From Cryptomeria japonica (taxonomy: Eukaryota > Streptophyta > Pinopsida > Cupressales > Cupressaceae), in the NCBI RefSeq assembly GCF_030272615.1, contig NC_081406.1, positions 220,093,497-220,157,496 on the forward strand: a stretch of 64,000 nt of DNA, written 5' to 3'. The position numbers and the translations under genes were made by a program. This document shows, one piece after another, positions 34,069-46,069 of the stretch (positions are counted from its first letter, which is position 1; every line of letters begins with the position of its first letter). The notes under the pieces were generated by a model. It had not been told where the DNA came from. It worked only from the letters and a program-made list of their open reading frames with translations, and made no database searches.

Positions 34069-35289
34069 ATGGAGGATATGATTTATATAGAGATGTCTCA
34101 TTAACTTGCTGAAACTAAGGAAGCCCTAGAAACATTGAGAGGCAAGTATAAAAATTCACTTGCTAAAGGAAAAAGCTTACTGAACAACTATTGGAAGTCT
34201 CTAAAAGAATCTCTTTTGATGAAGCAAACATAGATGCATTGGTTGAGGAAGTACAAAAACTGAATGGTGAGAAAAATAACTTGAGGAGAGAGATTCAAGC
34301 CCTTACAATCTAGATGAGTCAGGAACTTTAAGCAAGGAAGGCAGCTGAGGACAAGATCAAAGACAAAGAACATGAGATATTTAAACTGAACCAAGAGGTT
34401 GGAACTTTGACTACTTATATTCAAGAGGAGAAAAAAAGAAAAAGAGGAAATCAAAGCAGATCTTGATATGGCAATGTCTCTTAGAGAGACTGTTATGAAG
34501 AAGAATGAAGATCTTACTAAAGAGCTTGCAGAAGCTAATGGGAAGCTTGCAAAATTCAACAAGAGTTCTATGATGTTGGATGAACAGACCCAATCTCAAA
34601 GAATGAAAGGCGATACATCTTGATTAGGATACAATCCATTTGAGAAAGGAGAACTTTCCAGAACAAAGGTCAACATGAATGAAGGTAAGCCTGCTCCTAA
34701 GATTCAGAAAACCATTGGTAAGAAATCCTATAAGCCTATTTGTTTCAATTGTCATAAGCCAGAAGATACTGCTAATGTTTGTAGAAATAGATCTAATGTT
34801 GCTAACAGTTATAGACCCAATACTAATCAAGGATATAAGCCTAGAACCTTCAATGGTTATTGTTTAGCTTGTAAAATGGATGGACATAGAGTTGTTGAGT
34901 GCAAGTATGGAGAAAATAATCCCACTCACATGAATCAAAGATTTTTTGGTGATTGGAGAAGGAATTTCAATGACCAGAGAAGTCCTAATTGGAAAAGACC
35001 CTATGCTAACCCATCTAGTCCCTATGAGATGGAGAAGAGAATGAATTTGGTATGCACAATCTATAATAAATTTGGTCATGTGGCTATGAACTATATAAGA
35101 AGGAATGGTAGAGGAAATGATAGACCTTGCAGAGCTTTTGCTATGGCTTGTTATCATTTTCATAAACTGGGACATATGGCAAAGTTTTGTAGAGCTAAAG
35201 TGAAGAAACCGGTGAATCAATCTGTTGACTGGAAAGAGAAGATGAAAGTTGACGTGGAGGAGACCAGAGCTAAAATGAATAGAATCTAG
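34069..35289 (+). pseudogene. G: gag with long coiled coil and zinc knuckles
   Basis: Starting at the ATG at 34069 (MEDMIYIEM), about 180 residues are heptad-like and highly charged (VEEVQKLNGEKNN, EDLTKELAEANGKLAKF), followed by LGYNPFEKGE and then four knuckle-like boxes: CFNCHKPEDTANVC (His lost), CLACKMDGHRVVEC (intact), CTIYNKFGHVAMNY (two Cys lost) and CYHFHKLGHMAKFC (second Cys lost). The C-terminus is Lys/Glu-rich. Stops at about 34102, 34313 and 34331 and frameshifts at about 34170 and 34435 break the first half; 34675-35289 is open. It resembles gag of B. Confidence 0.85.
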
Positions 35290-35853
35290 AAAAAGAAGGA
35301 TGATGAGATAACTAAAGTGAAATCATCTGAAGATCCTATTTCTTCACCTAGTGTGGAGAACCCTTCACTAACCAACTAAGTTGTTTAAAAGCTTAGGGGG
35401 AACTTAATCTTAGATCTATTTTAGAACCCCCTGAAGGACCATGAGGTATGTTAAATCTTCATACTTCGATGTGTTATGATATTAAGAAGTGATTTTGTGA
35501 TCAAACTAGTAGGTTTGATATGTTATGTGAATCGGTATTGTGTTATATGACATTTTAGGGTTTTACTGGTAATGGCATTTAATGTGGTGGATAATGGGCA
35601 AATAAAAGGAACTTTTTGAATATTATTTGTCACATTTCATTTGTATGAGAACTTGGAGAATGAATAGAGAACAATAGAACTTGTGTTTGCAACATATAAC
35701 CTATTTGACAAAGATTCGAAGTGATCTAGTGTGATTTGTGATTGACAATCAATTTAGAGAGTTTCGTCAGTATCTAAAATCCTAGTGCAGAAGTAGGAAA
35801 CAGGTATTTATCAGGAATCTTGTTATTTGTTTCTAGAGTTTGATTTATTAAAA
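35290..35853 (+). other. Spacer between gag and the second ORF of G
   Basis: AT-rich, stop-rich sequence without domains. It contains a PPT-like AAAGCTTAGGGGGAAC at about 35388-35403. It is here that a pol gene would be expected in an autonomous element; no remnant of one is visible. Confidence 0.6.
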
Positions 35854-37567
35854 ATGGATACACCACATCTAGTTGATGTTACTGATAGACCACAACTTGA
35901 ATTCAAAAGACAACCATTTAAATGTAAATAAATTGATCTTGTCAGAGCCCTATCTAGAGTTTCTTATGGTGTATTAGATGTTGAAGATGTTAGATCATTT
36001 TAACATTGCCAATTGGAGAATTTGGGTATGGTTTCTTATTTTGATCAATATAGAGCACTATGTGATGAGAATAATATTTTCAAGGATCAATACAAGAAGG
36101 TTACCGACAAAGGGTTTCATCATGCACTTAACTTAATTGATGAATTTGTTGATGAACATGTTAGATATGTGCTTAGCAGGATACATGATCAGTTTATGTG
36201 GCTTGACCGACCACATAAAATTTTTAAGGAAGCCATTCACGCTATCACTGGACTTTGTGCCACTGGTGAGGTCCCACTACTCAGATCCGTTCTAAAGAAT
36301 GATGTAGAAAAGCTAACAGGATCCAAATAGGATGGCAGAGAAATGACAATGAACAATTTCAATGATCCAACAATAAAATATGCTTCAATGGTGATTGGTT
36401 ATAAGATTTACTACTCAAGAAGGATGAATAGTATACCAATAGATTCTATTCATACTGCTTACCGGATGATCAAAGAAGATGTTTATTCTGATCTATTTGA
36501 AGCATTGAGAAGTCAATTGATACTGAACCTAGAGGTCATCAAGAAGGACAAAAGATTGAGCTTCAAATTTGGTCAACTCATTCTTGGTCTATTATTTTGT
36601 TTTCAAAATCATTTTCCTGGTATTGGTGATTTTCAATGGATTGAAGGTACACCTTCTTTAATGCAAATGAAGAATAGAATTAGGATGCTTGGTAATAATT
36701 TTGATAAGATTGTATGGGGATACTTTAAGGATTTTTAGAAGAAAATGCATGCAAGAGAAAGGATACTGGCAGAGGTAGTTAACTAGTATGTAAACACAAT
36801 TTTCTTTATGGTGGACATAGATACTTGCATGATGGGGGTAGTTGAGCCCCTAACTACATGGGTGATGCCCATGGGATATGAAGTAGATAAAGATCTTTTG
36901 GTTGCATATGATGATCATTTGCTTGCCCAACCAGTAGATACAACATCAGAACGTTTTGGCACTTACAAGGAGAAATCCCTTCAAGTGCACTCAGAACTTA
37001 ACCAACTGATAGTTGCTAAGAAGGTTAGAAAGGAAGTTGAAGCCATTGTTGAGCAAGAAGGATTCAAAAAGGAAGCCATTATTGAAGCTAGAGAAAAGCA
37101 TGCTGCTCAACAGGCTAGAACATTTAGTACTCCAACCCGCACCTCCACCTATATGCAAACAAGAGCTGGAAAAGGGAAAATTGCAGAAAAGGAGAAACCA
37201 ACAGCTATTAAGAAATGGAAACCAACAAAAAAATCATCAAAGATTCAATTCTAGAAAAGAGGAAAGGTTGTTGATCCTCCAACTGCATCAGTTACAACTG
37301 GAAAAAGAAAGAAGCAACAAGCACAAAAACTAGCACCAACAGATGAAGATTATGAAGACACTAAATTTAAGAAAGAGAAGAAATTCCTAAGGATGAGCCA
37401 TAATAAATCTAAGGTTGTTGGAACATCCACTATCAAATGTGTGGAGAAACCAGTAAATAAACCTACTTCTCTTGATAAATTATTAAGAATTATTATGGAA
37501 TGTGGTGTTCTTAAGGTATTGATTAAATTGTATGATAATCTTGGTGAGAATGAATAAACGTTAATAT
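35854..37567 (+). pseudogene. G: unknown long ORF, first part (about 571 codons)
   Basis: From ATG 35854 to the M insertion the same frame holds throughout, with nonsense changes only (stops at 35929, 36001, 36328, 36736, 36784, 37252 and 37555; four of the seven are TAG). No frameshift is needed. Blocks are CDENNIFKDQYKKVTDKGFH, AIHAITGLCATGEVPLLRSV, IKYASMVIGYKIYYSRRM and FKFGQLILGLLFCFQNHFPG, then a Lys/Glu-rich helical part and a basic tail. I cannot assign a function; extra ORFs of this kind are known in some plant retrotransposons. No pol or envelope-like signal or membrane segment is clear. Confidence 0.75.
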
Positions 37568-38787
37568 TGTTAGACTACTCAAATAATTGGAGGACAACTG
37601 AGAGGGGTGGGTGAATCAATTGTCACTAGATTATCGGAACCTTAGGCAATTAAAACTTTAAACCCAGAACCCAAAATATTAATACCAAAAGGCATAAACC
37701 AAATACCAAAATAGCAGATATACAGATTAAGCATAAACAATAGTTAGAGAATAAATACCATCCACATGACACCAAGATTTGTACGTGGAAAACCTGGTAA
37801 AGGGAAAAACCATGGTGGGAAGCCTACCCACAATCATAATACTTTTGCAGTAAGTATTTGATTACAATTAAGGGGGCTTGCACTTGTAGGAAGGCCAACA
37901 ACCTAGACCACACTACTCATCAAAAAAGGAGTCTAGCTAACTACATAAAAATCCAGACTACAATCTAAAAGAATGAGTCAACTACAATGATAACATCTCC
38001 TATGCCTAAGTACAATTTCAGTTAAGCTCAATACTAGAGGACCAAGTCCTCTTACATAAACCCAACTGGATCACCAATGATCAACCAAATCCTTTGCCTA
38101 AATGATTATTACATTATTCGCTCCTATACCACATTCATATATGATCTACAATGAGATCTTACATCATATATATACAAACCCTAGACCACAAACAATAAGG
38201 TTGGCCACCAAACAATAAAGAAATTACATAATTAAAAAACATGTCGGCCTCAGACCAAAAAAATAATATCCAACCCATAAGACATCCCAAAAACACATCA
38301 AGAAGTGCAATCAACACATTACATTAAGTCGGTCCATAACTTAGATAAACTGGGACCAATTTAGGTCCACACATGCTAAAACAATGATCCTAATCAACCA
38401 AGTCTTGAAAATGATCACCATTAGCATCTTGAATCTCTACTAGAAGCCACACCAACACCACTTATGCATATCATCAAAAATCTTCAACAAAGCTCGTCGG
38501 TGAAACCCTCACCAGAACAAAAAACCAAGCTTACCAACATACATGATGGAATTCGATCACCAAATCAAAACCAACAAACTGAACATGAATCTGAGTAGCA
38601 TGAATAAGCCAATTCCATAACCCAACACATACCAAAGTATACCAGATCATCATGATCTAATGCAACCAGCAACCAAACAACCTACTAGGACTAGAAGGAT
38701 ACTGATAAAGCAATCAAAATAGCTAGTGTTGACATCAATGACAAAAAATCAATGCAACACATAATCAATTCCTCTAAATGGCCAACA
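37568..38787 (-). repeat. M: 3' LTR (1220 bp)
   Basis: Plus strand TGTTAGACTACTC...AATGGCCAACA, followed directly by the polypurine tract. Includes the C-tract motif (AGAGGGGTGGGTGAATC, about 37602-37618) and the ATCAATGACAAAAAATC core (about 38732-38748). Confidence 0.94.
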
Positions 38788-39080
38788 ATCTCCCCCTTTG
38801 GCATTGATGGCAACAATCGATGTGAAAAACATCCAAGTGCCAAGAAATGCCAAACAAATCTCCCATCTAAGAGTATAGTAATGAATTTTTGATCCATACT
38901 CTCGTTGTAAATGATATCTTAGTTAATTTCTGCAAATTTCTCCCCCTAATGTATATACCCCATTAGTTTTTCACATGCATATCTCTCCCCCTTTGATATC
39001 AATGCCAAAAATCTGACTTAACTATCAAAGAAAAAACATAATCCACTGAATCACAAGGCTAACTACTCCCCCTAAGTATT
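38788..39080 (-). other. M: polypurine-tract region with repeated tracts
   Basis: ATCTCCCCCTTTGGCATTG lies at the LTR edge (plus strand). Further tracts are at about 38938 (CTCCCCCTAATG), 38983 (CTCCCCCTTTGATATCAATG) and 39066 (CTCCCCCTAAGTA). Only the first is in position to prime the plus strand; the others may be back-up or relic sites. Confidence 0.82.
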
Positions 39081-39153
39081 AACATCCCCACATCAATCCG
39101 GAATGAATAATATCTATAATAATTCATATCGAACTGATGCAAAATAGCATCAA

Positions 39154-39650
39154 TCAGTTTTCTCCCGTAGGGGCAGAAACCCCTAATCTATCTCTGAGGT
39201 ACTCAAATGATTCTTTAGGCAAAGGTTTAGTGAAAATATCTGCAATCTGCTCTTTAGTGTTCACATAAACTATTCTAACCTCATTTTCTTCCACCTTCTT
39301 GTTCAAAAAGTTATACTTGATATATATGTGCTTTGTCTTAGAGTGAAATACCAGATTCTTTGTTATGTCTATAGCAACAGATTTATCACAGTGAATAACA
39401 CTTGGTCCAATGCAATGCACTTTAATGTCCTTCAATATTTTCTTCATCCATAGAACTTGTGTAAAGTTAGTAGCAGCAATAACATACTCAGCTTCAACAG
39501 TAGATGAAAAAAAACCATGATTGTTTCTTGTTGATCCATCAAATAAGTTTCTTTCCAAGAAAGAAATCTCTATCAGAAGTACTTTTCTAATCATTAACAT
39601 CACCTACCCAATCTGCATCTGTATATGCACATAAAGTAAAGTCATCATCC
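39154..39650 (-). pseudogene. M: copia RNase H
   Basis: Blocks are AYTDADWVGDVND (first Asp, about 39590-39630), VEAEYVIAATNFTQVLWMKK (Glu), VIHCDKSVAIDITKNLVFHS (Asp) and FTKPLPKESFEYLRDRLG at the end. A frameshift near 39590 separates the first catalytic residue from the rest, and the FLGKKLVSW block is replaced by a damaged stretch. Confidence 0.88.
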
Positions 39651-40580
39651 TTAGGGTACCACAAATCATATTCAGATGTACCTTGCAAGTATCTAAAAAT
39701 TATTTTCACAACATTGTCATGATTTTCTCTAAGATCACTTTGATATCTTGAGGCAATGCAAACAACATTCATTATATCAGCCCTTTTCTGAGTCAAATAT
39801 AGCAGACCTCCAATCATAGACTTGTATCTTGTAGGATTTATCGGTGTAGATTCATCTTTCCTTGTCAATTTCTCACTTGTAACCATAGGAGTACTTACCA
39901 GTTTAGAGTCTACCATACCAAATTTCTTCAACAATTCCCTTGCATACTTAGTTTGACAGATGAAAATACCTTTATCAGTCTGAATAATCTGCAAACCTAA
40001 GAAAAATTTCATTTCCCCAATCATAGACATTTCAAATTCTTTCTCCATATTTTTGGAAAATTCCATGCATAACTTATCTTCACCTCCAAAAATAATGTCA
40101 TCAACAAAAACCTCAATAATCAATATATCATCATCAATGACTTTATAATATAGATTACTATCAGCATTACCTTTAGTGAAACCAAGCTTCAAAATATATT
40201 TATCTAACCTTGCATACCAAGCTCTAGGTGCCTGTGTCAATCCATATAAGGCTTTCTTTAACGTACAAACCATGTTTTTATCATCTGAAAGTGAAAAACC
40301 ATCAGGTTGCTCAATATAAACTTCCCCATCAAGATCCTCATTCGAGAAAGGCACACTTAACATTCATATGATAAACCTTGTAGTTTTTATGTGCAACATA
40401 GGCAAGAAATAATCTTATAGCTTCAATCTTAGCTAAAGGTGCAAAACTTTCACCATGATCAATTTCTTCCTTCTGAGAATATCCTTTACAAACCAATCTA
40501 GCTTTATTCCTTACAACCTATCCATCTTCATTCAATTTATTACTAAATACCCATTTAGTTCCAATATCATTCTTATTTTT
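39651..40580 (-). pseudogene. M: copia reverse transcriptase
   Basis: The open part starts within the AFLNG block and includes [34 protein letters not shown], the active site [31 protein letters not shown] and MIGGLLYLTQKRADI. Upstream (40360-40580) the finger region ([14 protein letters not shown]) is in a different frame with a stop at about 40522. The catalytic Asp pair is intact. Confidence 0.9.
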
Positions 40581-41790
40581 AGGTCAGGGAACTAAAGTCC
40601 ATGTGTTATTCTTCTCTATCTGATCTAATTCTTCTTCCATAGCTTTCATCCAACATTCATCTTTACATGCTTCAATTACTAATACTGGTTCAACTTGAGA
40701 AAGTAAACATACCTCATTAGTTGTCAATCTCCTTCTTGCCACCACTCCATTGTTTTTATCCCCAATGATCTGATCTTCTAAATGATTCATCCTTACATAC
40801 CTAGGAGTCTTCTAATTTTCTATTCCTCTTTTCAGTTCTTTAGTTACTAATGAATTTTCTAATACTGTCAGAGTAAGTGGTTCAATATTTGGTTCCAATA
40901 AAGATGTTACCAGTTCAGTTATGATCATTTCCACTACTGGTTCTTACTCATAAACTCTGATTTGACTTCTATTTAGCTCATCCACCCTAACATTAGCGCT
41001 CTCCACAATTCTCTGCAATCTCTTGTTATAACATCTATATGCTTTTCTTTCATTAGAATAACCAAGAAATATTGCTTCATCACATCTAGGATCAAATTTT
41101 CCAATGATTTTATCTCTTGTTATATAATATTTACTACCAAAGATTCCAAAATACTTAACTATAGGTGTATTGCCAAACCAGAATTCATAAGGTGTCTTAC
41201 CAGTTTCTCCTTTGATATGTGCTTTGTTGAATGTATAAATTGTTGTGCTCGCTGCTTCTCTCCACTAGATATGAGGTAGATTAACTTCCATCATCATGGT
41301 TCTAGCAACATCCAAGATAGTTATGTTCTTCATTTCCACAACTACATTTTGTTGTGGTGTCTGGGGAGAAAAAAATTGTCTCCTTATACCATGCTTCTCA
41401 CAAAAGTTATTAAACTCACCGGATGTGAATTCTCCACCATGATATGACCTTAAACACTTAATCTTCAATCTCATCTCAGTCTCAACTTTAGCTTTAAATA
41501 TTTTTTAATTTTCAAAAGCCTTAGATTTCTCCCTTAGAAAACTAACCCACATCATTCTAGAATAATCATCAATCATTAGCATAAAATATCTATCACCTTG
41601 AAAACTTTTAACTCTAGCAGGGCCACACAAATCAATATGAATAAGATCAAGAACATCATTAGATTTTTCTTGTATACTCTTAAAAGAGGTTCTGACCTTT
41701 TTTCCCATTTGATATTATTTACATATTGGATTATAGGGTTTCACAATCTTAAGTATATCTCTAACTGCCTTAGTTGAATTGATCTTTACA
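40581..41790 (-). pseudogene. M: copia integrase and linker
   Basis: Pieces at 41505-41708 (first Asp in LIHIDLCGPARV, LMIDDYSRMMWVSF), 41265-41474 (second catalytic position LRSYHGGEF, Asp changed to Tyr; the Glu site reads QQNVVVEMKN), and then the linker with KSQIRVYE-like and TPRYVRMNHLEDQIIGDK motifs at 40584-40990. Stops near 41505, 41265 and 40813. The Asp loss makes it inactive. Confidence 0.9.
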
Positions 41791-41792
41791 AT

Positions 41793-42647
41793 TCAATCAA
41801 AATTAACATGACATAGCCTTTTATGCCATAGCCAACTCTCATCAATTTGTGCAATCAAATATATCTTCTCACTAGAATTCAAATGAAATATATTACCTTT
41901 TGTCTGAGTACCGGTTGCAATCTCCAATCTAGATCTATTAATGATTTTGCATTTTCCATCCTTGAATTGTAATTGAAATCTCTTATCCACCAATTGTCCT
42001 ACACTCAAAAGATTATGCCTTAAAACTTCAACATAATAAACATTATTAGTATTGTGATTACCATCCAATGATATAGTTCTTTTTCCTTTGATCATACATT
42101 CTTTGTCATCTCCAAATCCAACCAGACCGCCATCAAATTCTTGCAAAGATAGAAACTTCCTTTTATTTCTAGTCATATGATGTGAACATCCACTGTCAAT
42201 TAGCCATTCATCTTTATCTTCAATTTTAGCAGCCAAGGCCTTCTCTTTAGGTACATTATCTTCTAATGTCAAAACATCTTCCTTGATAACTAGGAACACC
42301 CATTCCTTTCCATTATCAGAACCACTAGCAAAGTCTTGTGTTGGTTCATCATCAGAATCAGTCAGACCTTCCTCATCCACAATGTAGCATGATTCATCTA
42401 TATTTTTCATGTACTTATACTTGTTTTGATATCTGAGGTTAGGCTTAAAATATCTTTTGGCTCTTTCTTCAAATCTTGAATTCCTTTCAGGACATCTAGA
42501 TACAAAATGAGATATCTTATTACATGCAAAACATTTAAAAGGTTCTTTTCCTTTATACTTACATCCTACCATTCCTTTAGGTACTCTTCTATAAAATAGG
42601 GCTTCAATTTTCTCAAATTCTTCATCTTCTCTCTTTATATCATCCAA
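41793..42647 (-). pseudogene. M: gag C-terminus, protease and GAG_pre-integrase (284 open codons)
   Basis: This is the longest intact copia stretch on M. It contains a complete CCHC knuckle CFACNKISHFVSRC (residues about 39-52), an acidic spacer with DEEGLTDSDDEP, the intact protease site WLIDSGCSHHMTRN (about 147-160), LSVGQLVDKRFQLQF and the pre-integrase motif SWLWHKRLCHVNF at the end. Its first Met is internal; the true protein began with gag upstream, split off by a stop at about 42649. Confidence 0.92.
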
Positions 42648-42654
42648 TTATTTT

Positions 42655-43393
42655 TCATACAAAGCTTTCCAATCTTTCTTTTTCAGTTGATGATGTAAAT
42701 GCATGAAAAGCAGGTTCAAACTTCATAGCTCCAGAAGGTCCAAATTCTTCAAGCTCAAAAGAAGATAATTTCCCAACCAAGGTATCTCTATTGATAGAAG
42801 TGTTAGTCATTTTTCTCAATTCATTAATTGTAGTAGCCTTCATCTTATAAGCCGATGGCAAAGCTCTTAGAACTTTGAAAAATATTTCATCTTCACTCAA
42901 AGTTCCACCACAACATTGAATTCCCATAACAATATCATTTACCCTTTTCATGAATGTAGTAATCCTTTCATCTTCTTCCATCTTCAATTTTTCATATCTC
43001 ACCCGGTAACCATCAAGATTAGAAATCTTAACAATAGGGATATCTTCATTAAGAGTCTCCAACTTGTCCCATATAGCCTTTGGAGATTATTTGTCAATTA
43101 ATCTCATTATTTATTGATCATAAAGTGCACACAAGAGGGCTTATCTTGGTCTGCAATCATTCTCAAGCTACTTATCCAAGTTTGCATGAGGACGATGCTG
43201 GATTATAAGGTGTAACACCATTTTGTGTGATTTCCCAAATTTCTATACCAAGACATCTCAAACAAGTCTCCATCTGAATCTTCCATACTCTGTAATTTGT
43301 TCCATCAAGCCTAGGAATATCTCTCTGAAAGATAGCAACAGATGAACTAGATGAACTTGAACTATTAGTTGCCATAGGATCTTCCTCAAGCAA
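42655..43393 (-). pseudogene. M: copia gag N-terminal part
   Basis: From MATNSSSSSSSS (about 43375) with IPRLDGTNYRVWKIQMETCL, interrupted by stops and indels between 43060 and 43200, then METLNEDIPIVKISNLDGYR, GIQCCGGTLSEDEI and VGKLSSFELEEFGPSG. A frameshift occurs at about 42665-42690 (SSTEKERLE). Confidence 0.9.
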
Positions 43394-43418
43394 TTAAGCT
43401 TCTGCAACGAGGATCAGA

Positions 43419-43432
43419 GCTCTGATACAACT
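43419..43432 (-). other. M: primer-binding site
   Basis: Minus strand AGTTGTATCAGAGC against the LTR edge, two bases off the perfect site. Confidence 0.85.
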
Positions 43433-44608
43433 TGTTAGACAGTTCAAATAACCAAGGACACCTAAGAGGGGTGTGAATCAGTTGTCACGAGATTACCAAA
43501 ATCTTAAGCAATTTAAACTTTAATATTGGAACCCAAAATATTAATACCGAAATGCATAAACCAAATATCGAAATAGCAGATATACCAATTAAGTATAAAC
43601 AATAATTAGAGAATAAATACCATCCACATGACACAAATATTTGTATGTGGAAAACTCGGTAAATAGAAAAACCATGGTGGGAAGCCTACCCATAGTGAGA
43701 TAATACTTTTGTAGTATGTAATTACAATTGAGGGGCCTACACTTGTAGGAAGGCCAACATCCTAGAGCACAATTCTCATCACAAAAGGAGTCTCACTGAC
43801 TACATAAAAATCCAGACTACAATGATAGCATTTCCTATGCCTGAGTACAGTTCCGGTTAAGCTCAATACCAGAGGACTAAATCCTCTTACATAAACCCAA
43901 CTTGATCACCAATGATCGACCAAATCCTCTGCCTGAATGATTATTACATTATTCGCTCCTATACCACATTCCTATATGATCTACAATGAGATCTTACATC
44001 ATATATATACAAACCCTCAACCACAAACAATAAGGTCAATCACCAAACAATAAAACAATGACATAATTACAAAACATGTCGACCTAAGACCAAACAAATA
44101 ATATCCAACCCATAAGACATCCTAGAAACACGTCGAGAAGTCCAATAAACACGTTACGTTAAGCCAGTCCAAAACCTAGATAAACTAGGACCCAATTTAG
44201 GTCCACACCCGCTAAAGAAATGATTCCAATCAACCAAGTCTCAAACATGATCACCATCAGCATCCTGAATCTCTCTAGAAGTTGCACCAACACCACTTAT
44301 GCATATCATCAAAGATCTTCAACAAAGCTCTATCGGTGAAACCCTCACCAAAACAAAAAACCAAGCTTGCCAACATACAGGATAGCATCCAATCACCAAA
44401 TCAAAACCAACTAACTAAACATGAATCCGAGTAGCATGAATAAGCCAATTCCATAACCCAACACATACTAGAGCATACCAGATCATCATGATTTAATCCA
44501 ACCAGAAACCAAACAACCTACTGGGACCATAAGGATACCGATAAAGCAACCAAAACAACTGACAAAACATCAATGCAACATATAATCAATTCCTCCAAAT
44601 GGCCACCA
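43433..44608 (-). repeat. M: 5' LTR (1176 bp)
   Basis: Plus strand TGTTAGACAGTTC...AATGGCCACCA; the last bases differ by one from the partner end GGCCAACA. The core around 44560-44575 has a small deletion relative to the other LTRs. Confidence 0.93.
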
Positions 44609-44612
44609 AATA

Positions 44613-45940
44613 GAAGATGTAGTTGTTTACATGATGAATAAATATAGTAAAGATCTTATTGAATTGCAAGGGAAAATTTCAAATTCATTATACAATAAAA
44701 TTGATGCAAGCTTGCAAGATGCAATGAAGTAGGATAAATAATTTGTTGAGTACACACTCAAAAAATTTCAACTAGAAGCCACAAACAAAAAATTACATGA
44801 TATTGTGTTGATAGAAAAATCTTCCTTTAGATCTAAGAAAAGATTGACAAGGATGTTAATCTGTGAGACCCAATCAGTCGAGCAAGAGACTAAAATTTTG
44901 CTATAGAAGTATTTGGGTCTAATTCCTACTAAAGAGGACTATGATAAGGATGATGAACCTATAAAGCTTAAGGGTGAAGATTTTCTAGAAGGTATTAAAC
45001 CTACTGATTTTAAGCCCGATGACATTGTGTTAGATGACCGACCGGTGAACACACAAACTGAACTGATGTTTATTCATGATGATGATAATGGTGATAATAT
45101 TGATAATGTTCCTGATAATATAGATGTGTATGATGTGGATCTATTCAGATGTTTGAACAACATGAGAAAGATCAGGAACAAGTAGGAAAGAAATACGAAG
45201 AAGAAAACAAGGATGAGGAGTCATTGGTAGATAATCATATTGTAGATACTCAACCACCACCAGTAACAGACGTTAATGGAGATAAGCAAGAAGAGGAGAC
45301 TGGAGAAACTAAAAAGGAAAAGGAAGAAGAGAAAACTGAGAACAAAGAGGGAACAAAGGAGAATAAGACAAAAAAGACTAACCTATAGTGACACCTTTGT
45401 CACTTGATTCTAAGAAGAAAGTTGTTGATGAAGAAGATGATGATGCTTTAAGCATCCAAGGACCCCTGGACATGGATAAACTGAGTTCTACTGAGTTGAT
45501 GGAGATTGCAACTACCATGCAATCCCAAGATAAAAAGAAGAGGATGAAAGAACAACAGAAGGAGGTAGAGACCATAAGGAATGTAGTAGATATTTTGTCT
45601 AGTCTCCTACCAGATACTGATACAAGAAATTTGGCAACAACTATTGACAAGCTTGGACAACTTGTTTCTAATGTCGGAGAGAAGATGAAGTCATTAGAGG
45701 ATGCAACTTATGTCAATGTGGAGAAAAACTACCAGAAGAAAAAAAATAGAGGACTTAATGTCTGAAATTGATAAAGGTAAAGTGGCTCTTACTGTTAATA
45801 AGGATTATTTGAAGGAAGCACTAGAAACCAGAGGTAAAATTATCTCTACTATTTCAACATTTTCCTTATTTTGTGCTGATTTGAAGAAGAATAAAAGGGT
45901 AGAAGTTAAGCATGAACTTGAGGTTCTAAGAGTCATTTAA
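44613..45940 (+). pseudogene. G: unknown long ORF, second part (about 440 codons)
   Basis: It continues the first part in frame through VVVYMMNKYSKDLIELQGK and LGLIPTKEDYDKDDEPIKL to about 45140. After that, frame changes near 45140, 45375 and 45740 are needed (the last in an A run). The composition becomes very acidic and Lys/Glu-rich (EETGETKKEKEEEKTEN), then helical, with MKEQQKEVETIRNVVDILSS and KHELEVLRVI near the end, so a coiled-coil C-terminus is likely. Function unknown. Confidence 0.72.
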
Positions 45941-46069
45941 ACCCCTTAATGACTCTGCTATTCATTTTTGAAGATCAATTGTGAAACTTTAGCACAAGCT
46001 AAAAATATATGAGCATGAACAGGTGAAGATATTCAAATCCCTGTAGGAACTTCAAACATAGCTTATACC

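Larger units (their letters stand above)
37568..44608 (-). mobile_element. Ty1/copia element M, full length, inside G
   Basis: LTRs at 37568-38787 and 43433-44608 enclose gag, protease, integrase, RT and RNase H on the minus strand. The target copies are AATAT (37563-37567) and AATAG (44609-44613), one mismatch. Leaving out M plus one copy restores the long ORF of G in frame. It is the same family as A and less damaged: its protease site is intact, but the integrase Asp is lost and there are frameshifts. Confidence 0.95.
32835..46069 (+). mobile_element. Element G: LTR element with gag and an unknown long ORF but no pol (split by M)
   Basis: A 5' LTR (32835-34006) is followed by a perfect primer site, a coiled-coil gag (34069-35289) and a second ORF of about 1,010 codons (35854-37567 plus 44613-45940). 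No protease, RT, RNase H or integrase is visible, so it would depend on another element. A matching 3' LTR is not in the window: the LTR that follows at 46070 (H) belongs to a different family. The right boundary is therefore uncertain. Confidence 0.75.

Noticed and set aside
34188-35220. Minus-strand frames of 60-124 codons opposite the G gag
   Set aside because: They mirror the coiled-coil and knuckle region read in reverse (Ser/Phe-rich); the plus-strand gag explains the openness.
32835-46069. H as the 3' LTR of G
   Set aside because: Start and body do not align with the G 5' LTR; only short motifs common to most LTRs in the window agree.
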